A stretch of DNA of 10,959 bases from Bacillota bacterium (GCA_029555925.1 JAKPQU010000094.1:1-10959); one strand, 5' to 3'; counted from the stretch's first letter, positions 1-5,534 are shown. Translations and numbers: made by a program. The notes: generated by a model from the sequence alone, not told the origin.

Positions 1-2
1 TT

Positions 3-107
3 AGCGGTGGGAGCGGTCACATTGTTGCACTTAAATTGATATGTTATAATATTTTAAGAAAATCGATTTTTCAGGAATTCATATTTCCTGAAAAGGCAGG
101 TTGTTAA
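3..107 (+). CDS. possible 3' end of an upstream gene (partial, unidentified)
   Basis: Frame 3 is open from the left edge to a TAA at 105-107, giving 34 residues that begin SGGSGHIVALKL and end FPEKAGC. The start resembles the LSGG signature of ABC-type ATPases (the base pair before it would allow a Leu codon ending in TT), but no Walker B or D-loop follows before the stop, so if it is such a protein it is truncated. The stop lies one base before the next possible start codon at 109, the tight spacing expected inside an operon. In a type 1 BREX locus brxC would be expected upstream, but I do not recognise these residues as BrxC. The open frame is short enough to be chance in AT-rich DNA. Confidence 0.25.
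   Translation, partial: SGGSGHIVALKLICYNILRKSIFQEFIFPEKAGC
22..50 (+). promoter_or_regulatory. sigma-70-type promoter upstream of the PIN toxin-antitoxin pair
   Basis: TTGTTG at 22-27 and TATAAT at 45-50 are separated by 17 bases, and TG at 42-43 gives an extended -10. Transcription would start near 57 and could read the antitoxin remnant, the antitoxin-toxin pair and then pglX. The weakness is that it may overlap the end of an upstream reading frame. Confidence 0.5.
68..94. promoter_or_regulatory. inverted repeat in the leader of the antitoxin-toxin pair
   Basis: TTTTCAGGAA at 68-77 and TTCCTGAAAA at 85-94 are perfect 10-base inverted arms around a 7-base loop, just downstream of the predicted start site. 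No T run follows, so an intrinsic terminator is unlikely. It could be an operator for antitoxin autoregulation or a hairpin in the transcript leader. Confidence 0.4.
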
Positions 108-108
108 A

Positions 109-156
109 ATGTATAAAACAATAGACGCAATCTATGATAACGGACAGATTATATAA
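109..156 (+). pseudogene. 15-codon remnant of an AF2212-like antitoxin gene
   Basis: The frame encodes MYKTIDAIYDNGQII and then stops. Eleven of these residues (TIDAIYDNGQI) line up without gaps with residues 3-13 of the intact antitoxin 86 bases downstream (SVEGIYENGKL): four identities and seven conservative changes. It has its own ribosome binding site, GGCAGG at 95-100, eight bases before the ATG. It looks like the 5' end of a second antitoxin gene, cut short by a TAA and overwritten by the leader of the next gene. Alternatives are a translated leader peptide or a decoy. It was too short for routine gene calling. Confidence 0.45.
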
Positions 157-194
157 ATTAATGAATTTATTGATTTTATTCACGAGGTGAAAAA

Positions 195-425
195 ATGTTA
201 TCAGTTGAAGGTATTTATGAAAATGGGAAGCTTATTCTGAGTGGGGATATGGATATAAAAAAACCTCTTAAAGTCATAGTGACTTTTTTGGATGAAGTTG
301 ATTCATATCCTTCTAAAAAACTCGATATAAAAAATTTCTCTTTTAATAAGAGCAGAGAAATTTTAAAGGACTATAAAGGCTCTCTCTGTGATGCTCTTAT
401 AGAAGAACGAAGGACATCGATATGA
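195..425 (+). CDS. antitoxin of a PIN-toxin pair, AF2212-like
   Basis: This 76-residue protein probably neutralises the PIN ribonuclease encoded just after it. Residues 1-33 (the VEGIYENGKLIL strand pair followed by KVIVTFLDE) match the short beta-rich N-terminal segment of AF2212-like (DUF104) antitoxins. Residues about 48-72 (SFNKSREILKDYKGSLCDALIEERR) form the amphipathic C-terminal helix with the KGSL...IEER pattern common in antitoxins that bury this segment in a PIN toxin. The start is set by GAGGTG at 184-189, five bases before the ATG. Its stop overlaps the toxin start in an ATGA at 422-425, implying translational coupling. The inverted repeat at 68-94 is a candidate operator. Family placement is by eye; the pairing with the toxin is strong. 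Confidence 0.8.
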   Translation: MLSVEGIYENGKLILSGDMDIKKPLKVIVTFLDEVDSYPSKKLDIKNFSFNKSREILKDYKGSLCDALIEERRTSI

Positions 426-844
426 AAGCATTTATCGATACTTCCTCTCTTTTAAAATTGTATCATAATGAAATTGATTCCGATAAAATCCTTAATGGTA
501 TTGTAAATATTGATGAAATATATTTATGTGAAATTGCAATTCTGGAATTTCGCTCTGCCATATGGAAAAAGGTCAGAGAAGGTAATATAAAACAGGATAT
601 TGCCGTTGAAGCTATTAAATGTTTTCATGATGATTATGCCAATTTTCAGTGGATAAATCTGGATGCTAAAATTATAGAGAGTGCGTCTGAACTGTTAATG
701 AAATACGGAAATAAAGGTCTGCGAACTCTGGATTCTTTACAACTGGCTTCCGCATTGATATTGAAAAATAAACCATGTGTTTTTTTCACGTCAGATAAAT
801 TGTTAAAGTCATTATTTATAGAAGAAAGCCTCAATGTTCTTTAA
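422..844 (+). CDS. vapC: PIN-domain ribonuclease toxin, VapC type
   Basis: A 140-residue single-domain PIN protein, the usual length for VapC toxins, which are Mg2+-dependent endoribonucleases that cut tRNA or rRNA and halt translation. The acidic active-site residues are all visible: Asp6 in FIDTSSLLKLY, Glu42 in AILEFRSA, Asp104 in LRTLDSLQLASAL and Asp125 in FFTSDKLL. Nothing looks missing, so the toxin should be active if freed from its antitoxin. It overlaps the antitoxin by four bases (ATGA), the typical arrangement that keeps antitoxin made first. A run of seven T lies at 780-786 near the C-terminal active-site segment. It ends 92 bases before pglX on the same strand. The RNA target cannot be read from the sequence. 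Confidence 0.88.
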   Translation: MKAFIDTSSLLKLYHNEIDSDKILNGIVNIDEIYLCEIAILEFRSAIWKKVREGNIKQDIAVEAIKCFHDDYANFQWINLDAKIIESASELLMKYGNKGLRTLDSLQLASALILKNKPCVFFTSDKLLKSLFIEESLNVL

Positions 845-846
845 AG

Positions 847-859
847 CTACATGATGTAG
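847..859. promoter_or_regulatory. small inverted repeat after the PIN toxin gene
   Basis: CTACAT-G-ATGTAG is a perfect 13-base palindrome with a one-base centre, 2 bases after the toxin stop. As RNA it could form a 5-bp stem with a 3-base loop followed by AATTTTG. That is weak as an intrinsic terminator, so it may only partly separate the toxin pair from pglX, or it may be a protein site. Confidence 0.25.
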
Positions 860-869
860 AATTTTGTAA

Positions 870-912
870 AAATCCCATTAATCCCTAAATCCTGAAAATC
901 CCGGTTCAGACA
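870..912 (+). repeat. 43-bp repeat, copy A (upstream of pglX)
   Basis: This copy is identical over all 43 bases to copy C at 4937-4979 and inverted relative to copy B at 4410-4452 (two mismatches). It starts AAATCCCATTAATCCC and ends CGGTTCAGACA. Internally it contains four AATCC(C/T) units starting at 871, 880, 888 and 897, so spaced 9, 8 and 9 bases. It sits between the PIN toxin gene and pglX, ending nine bases before the pglX ribosome binding site (AAAGGA, 922-927). Copies A and B bracket pglX as inverted repeats. Confidence 0.9.
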
Positions 913-936
913 ATTAAAAAGAAAGGACATCAATCA

Positions 937-3900
937 ATGAACAAAAGCGCCATAAAGAATTTCTCCGTAGAAGCAAGAAAAAACCTCCTCTATCACATGG
1001 CTAAAAAAGCAGAATATTACGGCATAACATCAGAAAAGATAGAACCTGTTGTAAGTGAATCCGATGACGGGATTGTCATAGGAGACAGGGTTCATATTAA
1101 AAAGATAAAGAAACAGAGAGAAGACCTTGTAAGAAGAGTTTTAGAGAAGGGGTATGAGCAGGTTATGGAAGAAACGGCCTATACCTGGTTTAACCGTTTT
1201 ATTGCCCTTCGTTTCATGGAAGTAAATGATTATCTTCCCACAGGAGTAAGAGTCCTTTCTTCCATTACTCCCGATAAAACAGAACCTGATATAATAACGT
1301 CTGCTCTCTCTATAGATCTTCCTCTGGATAAAGAGATTATTTACGGATTTCAGGATTGTAATGATTCAGAAAATTTATATAAATATCTTCTTGTTACCCA
1401 GTGTAATGAATTATCTAAAATACTTCCTTTTCTTTTTGAAGAGATTTTAGATTATACGGAACTTCTGTTACCTGATAATCTCCTGTTTACCGATTCCGTC
1501 ATAAGGAAACTCGTAGCTGAGATAGATGAACATGATTTTAAAGAAGTTGAGATAATAGGATGGCTTTATCAGTTTTATATTTCCGAGAAGAAGGATGAAG
1601 TTTTCGCCGATTTAAAGAAGAACATAAAGATATCTAAAGAAAATATCCCTGCTGCGACACAGTTATTTACTCCTGCATGGATTGTAAAATATATGGTTGA
1701 AAATTCCGCCGGAAGGTTATGGCTGGAGGCACATCCTGACAGGGAATTGCAGGAAAAGTGGAAATATTATATTGAGCCGGCAGAACAGGAACCGGAGGTT
1801 CAGAAGCAGTTAGATGAAATAATAGATAAAAATCTGAATCCTGAAGCTATAAAAATATTAGATCCCTGTATGGGGTCGGGCCATATCCTTGTTTATGCCT
1901 TTGAAGTGATGTATGAGATTTATCGGAGTGCCGGGTATTCCGAGAGGGAAATACCGGGATTGATTCTGACGAAGAATTTATATGGCCTGGATATAGATGA
2001 CAGGGCGGCACAACTGGCATGTTTTGCATTGATGATGAAGGCAAGGAGCTATAACAGAAGGGTTTTTCGTGAAGAGATTTCCCTGAATTTATGTTCCATT
2101 CAGGAATTTAATGCAGGGGCGTTTCGCGAAACGCCCATGCAGGGTTATCCGTTATTGACGAAATTATGTGAACAGTTTGTTGACGGCAAGGAATTCGGCT
2201 CGCTGATTGAAGTCACTGATTTTGACAGGGAAGAGGCTGAGAAGGAACTGGAAAGGTTTGAGAAGGAATGTGATGTTTTTTCACACCATCTGGTTGAGAG
2301 GGTCAGGGGGATTGTGAAGCAGGCCGGGATACTGGCCGGGAAGTATGATGTGGTTGTGACCAATCCGCCTTATATGTATACAAGAAATATTCAAGATAAA
2401 TTAAAAGATTTTTTAAAATTAAATTATACTGATAGTAGTAGTGATTTATTTGGTTGTTTTATTGAAAAATGTATACGAATTGCTGCTAAAACAAAATTTA
2501 CAGCGATGATTACTCAGCACTCTTGGATGTTCTTATCTAGTTTTCAAAATTTAAGAGAAAAATTGTTAAAATTTAATACTATTTTTTCAATGATTCATCT
2601 TGGAGCAAGAGCTTTTGAGGAAATTGGGGGGGAAGTTGTTCAGAGTACAAGTTTTATTATTAGAAATGAAAATATTAATAATTTTAAGCCCGTATTTGTT
2701 AGACTTGTAAATTTTAATAATCCACAACAAAAAGAAGAAGAGTTTCTTTCTTGTAATTATAGATTTATCAACACTAAATATGAAGATTTTACAAAGATGC
2801 CAGGTTTACCTATTGCTTACTGGGTGAGTGATGTGGTAAGGGAAGTATTTAAAAAGTCAGATGTTCTTGATAATATTGCAAAACCCAAACAAGGTCTAGC
2901 AACTTGTAATAATAAGAAATTTTTAAGATATTGGTATGAAGTCAATATTTGTAATATTGGTTTTAATATTTGTAACAGAGAATTTGCTAAGGTAAGTGAT
3001 TTAACTTGGTTTCCATATAATAAAGGGGGCGGATTTAGAAAATGGTATGGGAATAATGAATATATAGTGAATTGGTATAATGATGGCATGGATATCCATA
3101 AAGCATCAAACATTCCATTGACTTATAAAGGTGCACCAGTAAGAGCTAAAGAATATTATTTTAAAGAATGTATAACTTGGTCTGATATTAGCTCTACAAA
3201 CTTTGGAGCAAGATTTTCACCTATAGGATTTATTTTTGATGTATCCGGTTCTTGTTTGTTTCTCGAACATAAATTTATTAATTATTTATTGGCTTTCCTA
3301 GTAAGTAATTTGTCTATAAGTTTTCTAAAAATTTTAAATCCTACTATGCATTTCCAAGTCGGCAACATAGCCTCTCTCCCCATAATCTTCCCCTCATCTG
3401 AATCCATCAAACTCCTCATAGACACCCTTGCAGAAGAATGTATCCAGATCTCCCGGCGCGACTGGGACTCCTTCGAAACATCCTGGGACTTTCAGATTCA
3501 TCCACTCCTCCAACATAAAACAGACGGCAGAATACAAAATGCCTTCAACTCCTGGACAACTTTCACAGAATCTCAATTCAACCAGTTAAAATCCAACGAA
3601 GAAGAACTTAACCGCCTCTTCATAGAAATCTACGGGCTCCAGGATGAAATGACCCCTGAAGTAGAAGACAAAGACATAACAATCAGAAAAGCTGATCTTG
3701 AAAGAGACATAAAATCCTTCATCTCCTATGCAGTAGGATGTATGATGGGCCGTTACTCCCTTGACTCTCCCGGCCTCATCTATGCAGGAGGCACCTTTGA
3801 CCCATCAAAATACAAAACATTCCCTGCAGACGATGACGGCATAATCCCTGTCCTTTCTGCAGACTGGTTTGATGATGACATAGTGGCAAGGTTTATAGAT

Positions 3901-4416
3901 TTCTTAAGAGTCACCTTCGGCTCTGAGAATCTCTATGAAAATATTGATTTCATTGCCTCTGTCCTGGGAAAAACAGATAATGAAACTTCAAGAGAGAGAA
4001 TAAGAAAATATTTCCTCAACGACTTCTATAAAGACCATGTGAGAATATACCAGAAAAGGCCCATCTACTGGCTCTTTACATCGGGAAAAAACAAAGCCTT
4101 CAATGCTCTTATATATATCCACAGATACGATAAAAGCACCATAGCAAAAATGAGGATAGATTATCTCCATGAACTGCAGGGAAGACTGGAAATAGCAGAA
4201 AAACATGCCAGGGAAAACCTGGCTCAGATGAAAGATGCCAGGGAGAAGAAACAGACAGAGAAAAAGATCACTGAAATAGCAGCTCATAAAGATGAACTCA
4301 GGAAATATGACGAGCCGGTGAGACATATGGCAGATATGCAGGTGGTTCTTGACCTGGATGATGGTGTGGCGGTGAATTATGAGAAATTCAAAGGACTTGT
4401 GGGGAAGATTGTCTGA
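937..4416 (+). CDS. pglX: BREX type 1 adenine-specific DNA methyltransferase PglX (BrxX)
   Basis: PglX transfers a methyl group from S-adenosylmethionine to N6 of adenine at an asymmetric site, marking host DNA and guiding BREX against unmarked phage DNA. At 1159 residues it has near-normal length. The N-terminal segment carries YTWFNRF (82-88). The methyltransferase core follows: TQLFTPAWIVKYMV (241-254, motif X region), DPCMGSGH (309-316, SAM-binding motif I) and catalytic NPPY (476-479, motif IV). The variable target-recognition region runs to about NPTMHFQVGNIASLP. The C-terminus has a coiled-coil-like stretch (about 1074-1124) and ends DLDDGVAVNYEKFKGLVGKIV-like, as in the family; the last codon and stop lie inside repeat copy B. 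AAAGGA at 922-927 supports the ATG. Bases 2371-3360 are far poorer in GC than both flanks, suggesting an imported recognition module. A G7 tract (2626-2632) and a palindrome (2117-2136) lie in the frame. No endonuclease motif is seen, so a type IIG restriction enzyme is unlikely. Confidence 0.95.
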   Translation: MNKSAIKNFSVEARKNLLYHMAKKAEYYGITSEKIEPVVSESDDGIVIGDRVHIKKIKKQREDLVRRVLEKGYEQVMEETAYTWFNRFIALRFMEVNDYLPTGVRVLSSITPDKTEPDIITSALSIDLPLDKEIIYGFQDCNDSENLYKYLLVTQCNELSKILPFLFEEILDYTELLLPDNLLFTDSVIRKLVAEIDEHDFKEVEIIGWLYQFYISEKKDEVFADLKKNIKISKENIPAATQLFTPAWIVKYMVENSAGRLWLEAHPDRELQEKWKYYIEPAEQEPEVQKQLDEIIDKNLNPEAIKILDPCMGSGHILVYAFEVMYEIYRSAGYSEREIPGLILTKNLYGLDIDDRAAQLACFALMMKARSYNRRVFREEISLNLCSIQEFNAGAFRETPMQGYPLLTKLCEQFVDGKEFGSLIEVTDFDREEAEKELERFEKECDVFSHHLVERVRGIVKQAGILAGKYDVVVTNPPYMYTRNIQDKLKDFLKLNYTDSSSDLFGCFIEKCIRIAAKTKFTAMITQHSWMFLSSFQNLREKLLKFNTIFSMIHLGARAFEEIGGEVVQSTSFIIRNENINNFKPVFVRLVNFNNPQQKEEEFLSCNYRFINTKYEDFTKMPGLPIAYWVSDVVREVFKKSDVLDNIAKPKQGLATCNNKKFLRYWYEVNICNIGFNICNREFAKVSDLTWFPYNKGGGFRKWYGNNEYIVNWYNDGMDIHKASNIPLTYKGAPVRAKEYYFKECITWSDISSTNFGARFSPIGFIFDVSGSCLFLEHKFINYLLAFLVSNLSISFLKILNPTMHFQVGNIASLPIIFPSSESIKLLIDTLAEECIQISRRDWDSFETSWDFQIHPLLQHKTDGRIQNAFNSWTTFTESQFNQLKSNEEELNRLFIEIYGLQDEMTPEVEDKDITIRKADLERDIKSFISYAVGCMMGRYSLDSPGLIYAGGTFDPSKYKTFPADDDGIIPVLSADWFDDDIVARFIDFLRVTFGSENLYENIDFIASVLGKTDNETSRERIRKYFLNDFYKDHVRIYQKRPIYWLFTSGKNKAFNALIYIHRYDKSTIAKMRIDYLHELQGRLEIAEKHARENLAQMKDAREKKQTEKKITEIAAHKDELRKYDEPVRHMADMQVVLDLDDGVAVNYEKFKGLVGKIV
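2117..2136. repeat. perfect 20-bp palindrome inside pglX, flanked by 8-bp direct repeats
   Basis: GGGCGTTTCG at 2117-2126 is followed directly by its reverse complement CGAAACGCCC at 2127-2136. ATGCAGGG occurs at 2111-2118 and again at 2137-2144, so the palindrome sits between direct repeats as an inserted element would. It is translated as part of NAGAFRETPMQG. GC-rich palindromes of this general form are common small dispersed repeats in bacterial genomes; here one is inside a reading frame. Confidence 0.75.
2371..3360 (+). other. GC-poor recognition-domain tract of pglX
   Basis: Hand counts over 60-base lines give 62% GC at 2281-2340, 17% at 2401-2460, 23% at 2701-2760, 25% at 3301-3360, then 47% at 3361-3420 and 55% at 3421-3480. 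The left step falls just after the NPPY codons and the right step just after the conserved NPTMHFQVGNIA segment. The tract covers the rest of the catalytic core and the target-recognition region. The flanks are C- or G-rich at third codon positions while the tract uses mostly A and T. The reading frame is intact through both joints. Confidence 0.75.
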
Positions 4417-4452
4417 ACCGGGATTTTCAGGATTAAGGGATTAACGGGATTT
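4410..4452 (-). repeat. 43-bp repeat, copy B (inverted; overlaps the pglX stop)
   Basis: This is the reverse complement of copies A and C with two mismatches in 43 (both inside the AATCC-unit half). It covers the last Val codon and the TGA of pglX (4411-4416), so the repeat supplies the pglX terminus. With copy C it forms the inverted ends of a 570-bp unit that holds the GxxExxY gene. Confidence 0.9.
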
Positions 4453-4501
4453 TGTTAACCTTTATAGATGAGATGGATAAGAGGAGAGAGGAAAACCTTT
4501 T

Positions 4502-4900
4502 ATGAAAGAAGAAATAAAAGATGAACTTACACATAAAATTATCGGATGTGCTATGAAAGTACATAGCACAATGGGAAATGGATTTCAGGAAGTTATATAT
4601 CAGAGGTGTCTTGCAATAGAAATGGAAAAACAGGGATTGAGTTTTATAAGAGAACAGGAAATGCCTGTATATTATGAAGGAATTGAAGTCGGTACAAGAA
4701 GAGTAGATTTTTTTGTAGAAGATAAAGTTCTTGTAGAAATAAAAGCCCTCATAAAACTGGAAGACGTCCATCTTGCTCAGGGGCTTAACTATCTGGAAGC
4801 ATTTAACTTAGAAACAGGGCTATTACTTAATTTCGGTTCAAAGAGTCTGGAATTTAAGAGATTAATAAAAAAGAAATCAAAAGGTGCTAGAAATGGATAA
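4502..4900 (+). CDS. GxxExxY protein (PDDEXK_3 nuclease-like family)
   Basis: A 132-residue protein with the defining motif G27-F-Q-E30-V-I-Y33, preceded by the typical IIGCAMKVHSTMGNGF. It is followed by a nuclease-like signature: R67-V-D69, then E79-I-K81 on the next strand, which matches the D...ExK core of PD-(D/E)XK enzymes. The family is placed in PDDEXK_3 (GxxExxY, TIGR04256/PF13366); its function is not established, though the active-site pattern suggests a metal-dependent nuclease. The start is set by the purine-rich GAGGAGAGAGGAAAA at 4481-4495 and no upstream in-frame ATG is near. It lies between pglX and the relB-like gene but has no known BREX role. The inverted repeats on both sides suggest it arrived as a passenger. 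Confidence 0.88.
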   Translation: MKEEIKDELTHKIIGCAMKVHSTMGNGFQEVIYQRCLAIEMEKQGLSFIREQEMPVYYEGIEVGTRRVDFFVEDKVLVEIKALIKLEDVHLAQGLNYLEAFNLETGLLLNFGSKSLEFKRLIKKKSKGARNG

Positions 4901-4936
4901 AAGGAATTAAGGTTAATGGCTGTTATCTGGTTTTAG

Positions 4937-4979
4937 AAATCCCATTAATCCCTAAATCCTGAAAATCCCGGTTCAGACA
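4937..4979 (+). repeat. 43-bp repeat, copy C
   Basis: Identical over 43 bases to copy A (870-912) and in the same orientation, so A and C are direct repeats 4,067 bp apart spanning pglX and the GxxExxY gene. The bases just outside differ between the two copies, so the 43-bp boundary is real. It ends 34 bases before the relB promoter. Confidence 0.9.
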
Positions 4980-5013
4980 TTTGAGGATGTAGTTCTATGT
5001 GATTTTAATACAA

Positions 5014-5042
5014 TTGACTTTGTATCCCATATGAGATACAAT
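5014..5042 (+). promoter_or_regulatory. promoter with embedded operator palindrome for the RelB-type antitoxin gene
   Basis: TTGACT (5014-5019) and TACAAT (5037-5042) are 17 bases apart. A 22-bp imperfect palindrome at 5020-5041 fills the spacer and the -10: arms TTGTATC and GATACAA, centre CATATG, with only the pair 5027/5034 mismatched. An operator placed so would block RNA polymerase, the usual autoregulation of RelB/DinJ antitoxins. It also provides an internal promoter that could drive pglZ independently of pglX. Confidence 0.75.
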
Positions 5043-5060
5043 AATTAAGAGGTGATATTT

Positions 5061-5321
5061 ATGCCTAAAGATGCAATGATAAGAGCCAGAACACAGGCTG
5101 AACTGAAAACAGAAGTGGAAGTTATATTTAAAGAACTCGGTCTATCTGTAACTGAAGCAATAAATCTGTTCTTTACTCAGGTCAAGCTTCACAGGGGACT
5201 TCCTTTTGAAGTAAAAATTCCGAATGAGATTACCAGAAAAACTTTTGACGATACTGACAGAGGGAAAAATATAATTACCTGCGAGAATGAGGAAGATATG
5301 TTCCGTAAGCTGGGGATTTAA
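5061..5321 (+). CDS. relB: RelB/DinJ-family antitoxin, no adjacent toxin
   Basis: An 86-residue protein. Residues 1-50 follow the RelB/DinJ ribbon-helix-helix pattern: MIRARTQAELKTEVEVIFKELGLSVTEAINLF, then GLPFEVKIPNE, which is a family hallmark. The C-terminal segment (DDTDRGKNIITCENEEDMFRKLGI) is the part that normally wraps a YafQ/RelE-type ribonuclease. The ATG at 5061 is chosen because AGAGGTGA (5048-5055) lies five bases upstream; an in-frame GTG at 5052 lies inside that site. The expected partner, a roughly 90-residue YafQ/RelE toxin, is not downstream; a different 65-residue protein follows after two bases. The embedded operator suggests self-repression. It may be an orphan antitoxin, a regulator of pglZ, or partner of a toxin elsewhere. 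Confidence 0.88.
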   Translation: MPKDAMIRARTQAELKTEVEVIFKELGLSVTEAINLFFTQVKLHRGLPFEVKIPNEITRKTFDDTDRGKNIITCENEEDMFRKLGI

Positions 5322-5323
5322 TT

Positions 5324-5521
5324 ATGAAACCTTATCTGAATTATGGGATGGAATTGATGATGAATAAATCTGAAAATAAAATCAAAATCTATGAGAATTA
5401 TCTGCAAATGTGGCAGCAAATTCCAGATTCTTCAGAGATGGCTGAAACAGACTTTTCCGATTATATGAGTAATCTTGAGAATTATGAAGAAAAACTCGCC
5501 AGAGGAGAAATAAAATGGTAA
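5324..5521 (+). CDS. small acidic protein of unknown function, in the toxin position after relB
   Basis: This 65-residue frame begins two bases after the relB stop and ends 13 bases before pglZ, so it is very likely co-transcribed and translationally coupled. I do not recognise a family. It has no membrane segment, no signal peptide and no cluster of basic catalytic residues as in RelE/YafQ toxins, so it is unlikely to be the missing toxin. The tail NLENYEEKLARGEIKW resembles the ends of small antitoxin-like proteins. GGGGAT at 5312-5317 could serve the first ATG; ATGs at 5357 and 5360 preceded by GGGATGGA are also plausible and would give about 53 residues. It could be an antitoxin-like remnant or an uncharacterised accessory protein. 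Confidence 0.6.
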   Translation: MKPYLNYGMELMMNKSENKIKIYENYLQMWQQIPDSSEMAETDFSDYMSNLENYEEKLARGEIKW

Positions 5522-5534
5522 TGGAGATTTTATT

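Larger units (their letters stand above)
4410..4979. mobile_element. candidate mobile cassette: GxxExxY gene between inverted 43-bp repeats
   Basis: A single small gene (4502-4900) lies between inverted repeats B and C, with CGGTTCAGACA at the outer ends and the AATCC units facing inward. No transposase is encoded, so movement would depend on another protein or on homologous recombination between copies. The remaining bases inside (4453-4501 and 4901-4936) hold only the ribosome binding site and a short AT-rich tail. A clear target-site duplication is not visible at the outer ends, which weakens the transposition reading. The third copy at 870-912 shows that the repeat also occurs without the gene. 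Confidence 0.5.

Noticed and set aside
68..94. Intrinsic terminator at the leader hairpin
   Set aside because: The stem is AT-rich and followed by GGCAGG, not a T run, on the + strand; the minus strand has no gene to end.
61..104. Degenerate fourth copy of the 43-bp repeat upstream of the PIN pair
   Set aside because: TCCTGAAAA followed four bases later by GGTT matches the repeat, but the rest does not align and the segment is explained by its own perfect inverted repeat.
3988..4326. 112-codon open frame on the minus strand inside pglX
   Set aside because: It is antisense to the conserved pglX C-terminus, has low-complexity Phe/Cys/Ser-rich translation and no ribosome binding site.
4433..4771. 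112-codon open frame on the minus strand over the GxxExxY gene
   Set aside because: It mirrors a well-supported gene, is extremely Phe/Tyr-rich as expected for antisense of AT-rich coding DNA, and begins in the nuclease-like core of the other strand.
937..4900. PglX plus GxxExxY as a restriction-modification pair
   Set aside because: The methyltransferase is a clear BREX PglX with pglZ and brxL downstream, and GxxExxY lies in its own repeat-bounded unit.
870..4979. CRISPR array based on three similar repeats
   Set aside because: Copies are kilobases apart, in mixed orientation and separated by genes, with no spacer-sized units or cas genes.
5052..5060. GTG start for the RelB-like antitoxin
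   Set aside because: The GTG lies inside the ribosome binding site of the ATG at 5061, and the family begins at MPKDAMIRAR-like sequence.
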